From positions 1 through 64,000 of the forward strand of contig BCJJ01000043.1 of NCBI GenBank assembly GCA_039545355.1: a stretch of DNA of 64,000 nucleotides. The letters run 5' to 3'. The DNA is from Trichosporon coremiiforme. Taxonomy: Eukaryota > Basidiomycota > Tremellomycetes > Trichosporonales > Trichosporonaceae. Position numbers and translations under genes: made by a program. Positions 58,301 through 64,000 of this stretch are shown in pieces (the stretch's first letter is position 1; each line of letters begins with the position of its first letter). The notes beneath the pieces were generated by a model. The model saw only the letters and a list, made by a program, of their open reading frames with translations, was not told where the DNA came from and did no database searches.

Positions 58301-58654
58301 GAGGAGCGCGAGAATGTCGCCGAGCTGCGGGCTACCGGTGAGCTCTCCCCCGACTGTCTGAGGGCGTTGCAGGAGGGGACCGCCGTTCTGCAGACCATTG
58401 CCGCTGGAGCCTGGAGTGTCCCCGCGCCTACTCAGGACGCAGCCAGGGCGGCCGCCGCCAGCGACATGCAGCCCAGGCTGGCGCTGCCCACGGATGAGTC
58501 CGCCCCTCGCGAGCCGAGTTCTGGCAAAACCCCTAAGGCGAAGCGCTCTGGTAAGTCTCGATCCTCCTCGCGTGAGCCGAGTGCCGACCCGGACGGGTAT
58601 CGTCCCACCCGCAGGAGTGGAAGGTCTACCAAGCCCGTTAAGTACAACGAGTAA
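55331..58654 (+). CDS. Large low-complexity protein, unknown function
   Basis: A single open frame of 1107 residues. Only residues 90-200 look folded (RINQEMRQRYAQLPHALNGF, then VRAINAAGDWDGVRAVFAFS and DERWLSLTTGDASVHPDRYT). An acidic run (about 220-255, EDDEDEDDDDDDDG) is followed by a Gly-rich block of short repeats (about 255-340: GGGHPDRGGYPDGGGYANGA). The remainder is Ser/Pro-rich with possible phosphorylation sites, several Lys/Arg patches (DRKGKRKAVASPP) and a basic C-terminus (YRPTRRSGRSTKPVKYN). The layout suggests a nuclear or condensate-forming protein, but I recognise no family. Length, TATA box and absence of stops support a real gene. It is followed 600 bp later by another repeat-rich gene on the same strand. 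Confidence 0.75.
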   Translation: MSDTPDGASRQRGQSAPAGLFLASPNQAPPAAPSGSGTAGPAANSATPGSTAAGGAPRAATQGGTGPANGTGTTGTIPARSRDNRSPMTPSENTQRINQEMRQRYAQLPHALNGFVRAINAAGDWDGVRAVFAFSFPRSYSEDVNQMNGNRHVQPSRAQQATRHPDFCSRDVLIGIGRDVRITTDERWLSLTTGDASVHPDRYTENPFISVRGNNSNRGSGAGRGGQDREDDEDDWNDVFEDDEDEDDDDDDDGSHGHIAGGGGPRGHGGPGPGGVGGSSGSGGGSGGGSNGGVNGHANGGGSPDGGGHPDRGGYPDGGGYANGAGYANGSGQHLAGNWANTDGYSHYSALDGHDGFVETDDDTNGRGEDEPDRQHGQQTLGGSNGQRNPWDGWARTGGGISGDGSQDPPHGSPSSSSSSSSGGAPHPFDRSGVINPSHMASSRLASPVSRIVLLASSPDIETKEEKRNSLPAPPDLQEDMDVDTPEARADRKGKRKAVASPPEESPSQRRRPSPPLSPKTVASRIASRRRTSFAPSPASAAAGSSSSTPARHNTPMSPAARPVPYSEIKNAIDRSLRDVEASVDENVGAADETFAGRTMIAADSQAGAAPSPDDAPVASAQSVALPRAFRPNRQPLQSSPLARHRVVTASHTESPAPLPATQGYSSDDAEMSYAEGTSRMHPDYTAIYAEGVDVERMVEGSFVTSAPTPQISPQRAPETPADAKDAAADEQRDGAPEEMEGVEFFSAVDDISDFHASRASGSDADYSNDSNDELSRRSLRRSRGGGYGSDGLYYDPEENSSASPEVNDSSAVLEPDSQSDESGSEYFDRDLPQPDNWSMSTPRPDRSGLSAIQEESIYSPVVSSGTGTPVAVGLGITPMPLSPSFPSLNAGTGASGSTAQLPQLTASTGASATSSQATARPLILSLYPPPRPTIPASTPIPSVQLRSPSVEFVAHESPSCGPGPDDTILTVSSTDTDRVSPEKPARTGAEERENVAELRATGELSPDCLRALQEGTAVLQTIAAGAWSVPAPTQDAARAAAASDMQPRLALPTDESAPREPSSGKTPKAKRSGKSRSSSREPSADPDGYRPTRRSGRSTKPVKYNE

Positions 58655-59253
58655 AGCTAAGATGAAGAGGGCCAGATGATGTAAATAGCATAGCTCTTCT
58701 TAAAGATGTGATCGTTTCCTAACCAGATGACCACACTGCCACACCCGCTGTTTAACCTGCCCTTCGCCGTCGCCCTCTTCCTTGGTCCACAGTAGCCCGC
58801 AAGACAACGACCACTCGCATTGGACTGACATCCCCGAGCACATCTACGCGCTCCCTTCCGACCACTCCTCGAACTCTTCCAACTTGTGGGCGACATGTAA
58901 TGTTGAGTACTTCTGCATCGTATCACTGTGTGCGTATCTCTGTGTGATACTTCAGCAGTACTCAGTGTCCCGACAGGCAGTCGGGGTCGGCACGATGCGC
59001 AATGCACACACAGTCGACGGTCGGTGCAGAATCACCACGGGGCACCACCTGGAGCTCCAAGCAGCGAGCACCATGCATCGCGTGCCTTGCACCGAGCACC
59101 GAGCGACCAGCACTGTCCACCTCGCATCGAGCGCGATGCGTGAGCACCAGCGATGGTGCGTCCCCACAGCTTCGCCCACACCTTGGCGCCTGGGTACATA
59201 AGCCCGCTCGCGCCATGTTCTCCCCGTCTCAACGCTCAGCACCACACGACACC
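58655..59253. other. Intergenic, 599 bp
   Basis: Between two tandem plus-strand genes. It has GAGCACC/GAGCGACC short repeats near 59068-59150 and a weak TATA-like TACATAAG near 59195, 50-60 bp before the next start. No gene seen. Confidence 0.45.
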
Positions 59254-61241
59254 ATGGACGCCACCCTCCTCGCCGCGCTCGATAAGCTGACGGAGACGCT
59301 CCAGACTCTGCAGGCAGGCGGCGATGGCGCCTTCGCGCTGCAGCTGTACCCGCCTGCTACGTCTGAGGGCGGCTCTCTCCCCACCCTCACAAGCAAGGCT
59401 CCCTCCCCGCCGGCCCCTGCAGAAGGGAACTACGCCGCCCCACTGCAGCTGTACTACACCCTCAGCGAGCGGGGTCCCGTGCTCTCGTGTGCGATCGCCT
59501 TCGGTCCCGGGACCCAAGCGATATGTACCCCGACGAACAACGGGGTCGAGGCGAAAGCGACCTGTGGCCCTCCTCCGCCGAGCCGACTCGCTGGTCCGGG
59601 AAGGGCATGGGATGGCGTAGTGAGGGCGGCTGGGAGACGCACACGGCGGGCGTTCTACAAGCCCCAGCCTGAGTCATGGTCCGAGAGCGAGAGCTACGTC
59701 GACAGTGAGGACAGTGCGCCCAAACTTGAGGCTCAGTCCTGTGTCGATGCCAAGCGCACGAGCCTGCCCTCTCCGCCTTCGTCGTCATCGGAGGGGACCA
59801 AGATCGCCACTGCGACGCAAGTGCCGGCGCCGAACATGCCCAAGAAAGTGGATAGTGAGGCGAAGCCGCCTCAGCCGTCGGCGTCGGTTGCGTCCTCGAA
59901 GGGTGTTATGTACGATCCGCAGTGGTGGGTCAAGGACCGAGGCACGCCTACCGCTCCTCCTGGAGCCGCCCCCATCTCACCAACCGCCCGACCTGTGGCC
60001 CTGCCTGTCAACTCGCCCACCGGACCGCCATCGACCGGCACGGTGTCGGGATCTCGCCCGACTGATCCGTATAACCCCCACTGGTGGGTCAAGGACCAGA
60101 TGATGAGCACCGATACCGCGACTGTTGCGCCTCGCCTCAAAGGGGCCATCCCCCAGCCTGATCCGGTGACTCCGTTCCATTCAGCCTTCCAATCCCGACC
60201 GGAGCACAGTCGACATCGGGCTCGGAGTCGGGATCTCGCCCTACCAGCCCTTACAACCCTCACTGGTGGGTGAAGGAGAAGAGGAAGCGGTGCGATTCGA
60301 ACTTCGCGACCACTCCTCACGCCTTCGAAGCCGAGCCGGTCACTCATCTCAAGATCGCCCCCCACTCCGAGCCTTCCTTTCGAGCCCAAGCCGCTGCTCA
60401 CCCCGCCGCCGAGCCCGAGTTCCAGTCTCGCCCGGGCTCTCCCACCGGTTCCGAAGACTCCCATGGCCTCTATGACCCACACTGGTGGGTCAAGAAGCGA
60501 CCCATCGCTCCCAGAGCTCCCTCCCCCACTGGCTCCCGACCTACTTCACCCTACGACCCCCACTGGTGGGTCAAGGACAAGAACCTGGTTCCGGTCTCCC
60601 CGCCTTCCCAGCCTGTCACCTCCACCATCCCCGCCCCGCCTGTCACCCCAACGGAGTCCGTCCCCATGTCTGCCGTCGAGTCCGAGCCTCTCGTCCGAGC
60701 CAAGCCGGTCCAGGCTGAATCTCTCGATGCCGAAGCTGCCCCGTCTGTTCCTCTCCGCCCCGTCTCTTCCAACTCTAAGAGCGAGGGGAGGGTGAAAGTC
60801 CGAATGCGCCGCGGTCTGCCCTTCTTCGAGGACTCCCGTCACCACACCGCCCTCGTCGACCTCGAGTATCCCACCGACCATCCCTTGCCTGCTCATCCGG
60901 AGGGATGTGCCATCTGCGACAGGAGGGCAGTAAGGAGTGTCCTCTTCCCTCACGCACCGCCGGGGTGTGCCGAGGTCGCTCCAAAGGCTGGCCCGAAGGT
61001 CATCACTAAAGTTCCTAAGGTAGCTGCTCCGATGACCAACTCCTCGGCAGCCCCGGTGGTGAAGACGGACGCTGCAGGTACGGCGAAGGCAACAGTAAAG
61101 ATCCTCGAGGCTCAGAGGGCACTGAAGGTCTTCGACTCGACTGGTGGCAAGCTCACGCCGGCTGCATTCATCCGTGCGCCCCTCCCCCGCACGGCGAAGA
61201 AACGGATGGAGTCCCCAGCCCCAATTGCCTCGGACAGATGA
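59254..61241 (+). CDS. WWVK-repeat protein, unknown function
   Basis: I join 59254-60165 to 60210-61241 by removing a 44-nt segment (GTGACT ... GAGCACAG) that behaves like an intron, giving 647 residues. Without it the frame ends at 60273. The start at MDATLLAALDKLTETLQTLQ is preferred to an upstream in-frame ATG (59002) in repetitive leader. The striking feature is five copies of a motif: MYDPQWWVKD, DPYNPHWWVKD, SPYNPHWWVKEK (created across the join), LYDPHWWVKK and SPYDPHWWVKD. Most are preceded by SGSRPT or TGSRPTSP. They lie at about residues 218, 272, 316, 391 and 418. A CxxC (EGCAICDRRA) lies near residue 545. The rest is Pro/Ser-rich. I do not know the family. The repeats may be short linear binding motifs. 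Confidence 0.7.
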
Positions 61242-61674
61242 GTTCGGTGTTCGTAGTGATGCATATCTGTGATTAACTTATGCATTTCTCGGTCAGTTGT
61301 AGTTGTTGGTCGAGGGAAGGAACCGATTCTGGCATGTGCGTGCCCCGGTTACTCACTCGCTGCCAACCGAGCAACCCGCGTACGGCGCCCAGCCCTGCCG
61401 GCCATGCCTCAGGCAGAGGCGAGCCACCTGCACTAAGCATCTCCCATGAAAGCATCGCCGAAAGTTTACTCACCTAACTAAACACTTTAGCGTAATGAAG
61501 TGGTGTCAAGGTGCAGCACGCCCGGCCCTCCCCGCCGAGAGCGGGTGCCGGGTATGACGTGCGAGCGCTTCCGGGCCGGGATTGGTGGGCCATCTTGGCG
61601 CCGCAGGTACATATCGCGCCGCTCCAACTTTCCTTCTGCTCACCCACACCTTCCCCGAAACCCCGACAGACAAC
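61242..61674. other. Intergenic, promoter of the alcohol dehydrogenase
   Basis: 433 bp of non-coding sequence. A CT/CA-rich leader (CACCCACACCTTCCCC) precedes the ATG. No clear TATA box. Confidence 0.45.
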
Positions 61675-62823
61675 ATGAGCGAGATCCCCCAGCGCTTCAC
61701 GGGCCAGGCGGCTATGGCGAAGCAGAACGAGGAGAAATTTGACCTCAAAGAGTGGGCGTACGCTCCCCGCGCGTTCACCGAGGAGGACGTCGTGATCAAG
61801 GTCGAGTGCTGCGGTATCTGTGGTGTGAGTCTTCCGTCCCTCCTTCCCTCCTTCCTCCAGCTTTAATGTTTGTGCGGAAGCTGACTCCAGTCCGACCTGC
61901 ACACCATCACGTGCGGCTGGTCGCCCCGCGTCGCCTTCCCCGCCATTGTCGGGCACGAAATCGTCGGCAAGGTCGTTAAAGCTGGTGCCAAGTCGGGCCA
62001 CAAGCTCGGCGACCGGGTCGGCTTCGGCGCGCAGTGCAACTCGTGCCGCAAGTGCCCGAACTGTGCCCGGGGATTGGAGAACTACTGTCTCTTTGGCAAC
62101 GTGGGCACCTACCAGGGCAAGACGGGGGACAAGACGCAGCCGGTGACGCAGGGCGGATACGCCGACTTCTACCAGGGCCCAGGGCACTTTGCGATCCGGA
62201 TTCCGGACGCTCTGGAGCCCGAGGTCGCCGCGCCCATGCTCTGCGCCGGCGTTACCGTTTACTCCCCGCTGAAGAACTACGGCGCCGGTCCGGGGAAGAG
62301 GGTCGGTATCGTCGGTATTGGAGGATTGGGACACCTCGCGCTCCAATTCTCCAAGGCTCTGGGCGCTGAGACGTGGGCCATCTCGCACAGCGAGCGGAAG
62401 AAGGATGATGCACTCAAGCTAGGTGCCGTGGGCTTCATTGCGACCAAGGACGAGAAGAGCGTCCTGAAGAAGCACCTTGCATCCTTCGACCTCCTCCTCG
62501 TCACGAGCAACCAGGACGACATGCCGCTGCGCAAGCTGTACCTTCCCCTGCTCAAGCCCTATGGAAACTGCATCATGGTCGGCCTGCCCAACTCTGGTCT
62601 CCCGGCGCCAGGAGGCAGCCTGTTCGGCAAGAGCGTCTCCGCCTCTGGCATTGGCTCCCCGCAAGAGCTCAAGGAGATGTTCGAGCTCGCGGTCCAGAAG
62701 GGCGTCAAGACCTGGATCGAGAAGCGGCCAATGCACCAGGCGACCCAGGCCGTGCAGGACATGCACGAGGGGAAGGCGCGGTATCGCTACGTCCTTGTCA
62801 ATGATGACCGCTCGAAGCTGTAG
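61675..62823 (+). CDS. Zinc alcohol dehydrogenase, cinnamyl/ADH6 type, with SKL end
   Basis: Two exons, 61675-61824 and 61891-62823, giving 360 residues. The enzyme would reduce aldehydes with NADPH, or oxidise the alcohols. Medium-chain dehydrogenase motifs are complete: ECCGICGSDLHTI (catalytic zinc Cys, formed across the intron), FPAIVGHEIVGKVV (His-Glu), GFGAQCNSCRKCPNCARGLE plus NYC (structural zinc cysteines with one extra Cys) and VGIVGIGGLGHLALQFSKAL (nucleotide-binding GxGxxG). SHSERKKDDALKLGA matches the NADP-preferring cinnamyl alcohol dehydrogenase branch. The protein ends DDRSKL, a canonical peroxisomal targeting signal, which is unusual for this branch, normally cytosolic. The length matches the family. 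Confidence 0.92.
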
Positions 62824-63467
62824 TAGCAGAACAACTAATTTTGAAGCAGACCGAGGGGATGTCCGACACTAAACCGTGGGTGGAGTGCGGGGTTCAGGAG
62901 TTCCTGAAACGCGTTCCAGTGGACAAACCTGCGTTGCTCATTTCGGTGCGCCAATGATGCTTCTTGCCCATTCACTGGGTCTGGGCCTGATCGGGCTACG
63001 TAGAATTAATCCGCAGGCTTTGCATAATATAGACAAAGCTGGGGTCTTCATGCATGAATGGGGATTGTGCAATGTCCGATACTGCAGGGACGCGGAATTT
63101 GTTCTTGGAAGCAAGCAAGGACGTGTCATGTGAGCTGCAGTGTGGGCCAAGCCGCCCCCGCCCCCGTCCCTCTGCCCTCGATTCCTCGTCCCTTGGTCCC
63201 TTCGTCTCTTTCGTCCCTGGCGCTTCCGCCAGCGTCCATCGCGCTCGCCACCACGCATCCTCCTCTCATCCTAAACATACACCACCACCGCGCCTTTATC
63301 TCTCACCCCCCTCCATTCCTTGCCCAGCTACAGCCCACCGTAGGCATCACCGCAGCCAATCACCGTTCCTCACCGCCAAGCGGCAGGCGACAGACAGGCG
63401 GCTTAACTGAATCCCCACCCACTCGACCAAAACCCACACGACCACCCCGCACCCTCCTTTACTCAGC
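62824..63467. other. Intergenic, 644 bp
   Basis: Promoter of the last gene. From about 63150 it is C/T-rich, like a transcribed fungal leader. Nothing else recognisable. Confidence 0.45.
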
Positions 63468-64000
63468 ATGGGCACCGACCCGCTCACCCCGTCCTCCGAC
63501 GACAGCAAGAAGCGCGAGGCGATCGCCGTCGCCTTAGCGCTCGATGACATTCCGCCCTCGTATGAATTCGCGACTACCGTTTCCACGTCCAGTGAGGCTG
63601 GCGAGAGCTCGGCCGCAGGGCCTTCGAGCGCTGCCGCCGGTCCTAGCAGACTCTGGCCCGAGAGCATGGATGACCTGTTCACTGGTCCGCCGAACGCAGA
63701 GCCGACCATCACCAAGGAGCGTATCGCTTCCGGACCCAAGATCGAGGTGCTTGACCGCGGCTTCAAGCGCGTTACCATCGACCCGAAGCTGAAGGACCGT
63801 GAGTTGCGCCCCGTGTCACCCTGCTCGCGCACTTCGGTGCGCCTCGTTCCCCCACCTTGTCTCCTTATCTCAGTTTTCTTTAGAAGAGTGCCGACTGACT
63901 TCCAGCCCGCGCGCTCTACGACTTCATCCGCCGCGAGACGCTGAAGCCGCCGTCTCTGACGGTGCGCTGCTTCGCCTTCCGCAACCGGACGGCCGACCAC
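63468..64000 (+). CDS. Start of an unknown gene, cut by the window end
   Basis: Exon 1 is 63468-63798 (GTGAGT donor), the intron is 63799-63905 (acceptor GACTTCCAG) and exon 2 runs from 63906 off the end. The visible part is about 142 residues, beginning MGTDPLTPSSDDSKKREAIA. The first 80 residues are Ser/Ala-rich and probably disordered; then RIASGPKIEVLDRGFKRVTI and, after the intron, RALYDFIRRETLKPPSLTVR. The second part looks folded, but the family is not recognisable from this fragment. Confidence 0.65.

Noticed and set aside
60280..60300. GATTCGAAC resembling a tRNA B-box
   Set aside because: It lies within the WWVK coding frame and no tRNA fold surrounds it.
1..64000. CRISPR arrays, prophage, insertion sequences or bacterial operons
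   Set aside because: None seen. The spliced genes and tRNA intron show nuclear fungal DNA.

Overview
The window looks like nuclear DNA of a GC-rich basidiomycete yeast, most likely a tremellomycete of the Trichosporonales type. The sequence shows many very short introns (about 35-110 nt) with GTGAGT-like donors and CTAAC/CTGAC branch points just before CAG. It has Zn2Cys6 and GATA regulators, an intron-bearing tRNA-Ser, and one gene every 2-3 kb on both strands without operons. The lineage is inferred from gene style, not from a search. All multi-exon models were spliced by eye, checking phase at every junction.

Layout. 1.6-14.2 kb: an acidic/basic nuclear-type protein, a GATA-finger factor, a TBC1D5-like Rab GAP, and a 1041-residue glutamine-rich protein ending in a BAG domain. 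14.3-16.5 kb: a decayed retroelement gag with one in-frame stop, a possible 41-residue membrane protein and a doubtful small ORF. 16.7-24.9 kb: an UNC-93-like membrane protein, a large five-exon protein of unknown function, traces of a short-chain dehydrogenase, and a sugar transporter. 26.5-36.3 kb: a compact metabolic block with a GH51 arabinofuranosidase (divergent from the sugar transporter), a peroxisomal enoyl-CoA hydratase/isomerase, a BAHD-type acyltransferase, a diaminopropionate-lyase-like PLP enzyme and a class II aldolase-domain protein. The last of these has its final exon 2.3 kb away. 36.3-42.4 kb: repeat-rich intergenic DNA, then a Zn2Cys6 factor. 42.4-49.6 kb: a gene desert with microsatellites. 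49.6-54.7 kb: a peroxisomal fructosyl-amino-acid oxidase, a second Zn2Cys6 factor directly upstream of it, and tRNA-Ser(AGA). 55.3-64 kb: two low-complexity proteins (one with five WWVK repeats), a zinc alcohol dehydrogenase ending in SKL, and the start of a further gene.

How the genes may work together. The divergent transporter/GH51 pair suggests uptake and hydrolysis of arabinose-containing oligosaccharides. Three enzymes (enoyl-CoA hydratase, amine oxidase, alcohol dehydrogenase) carry C-terminal SKL or SRL signals, so the window is rich in likely peroxisomal enzymes. The Zn2Cys6 factor beside the amine oxidase is a candidate local regulator. The most unusual items are the BAG-domain protein with its cysteine cluster and tandem repeats, the WWVK-repeat protein, and the 2.3-kb intron in the aldolase gene. 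No clear multi-gene defence or mobile system was found.
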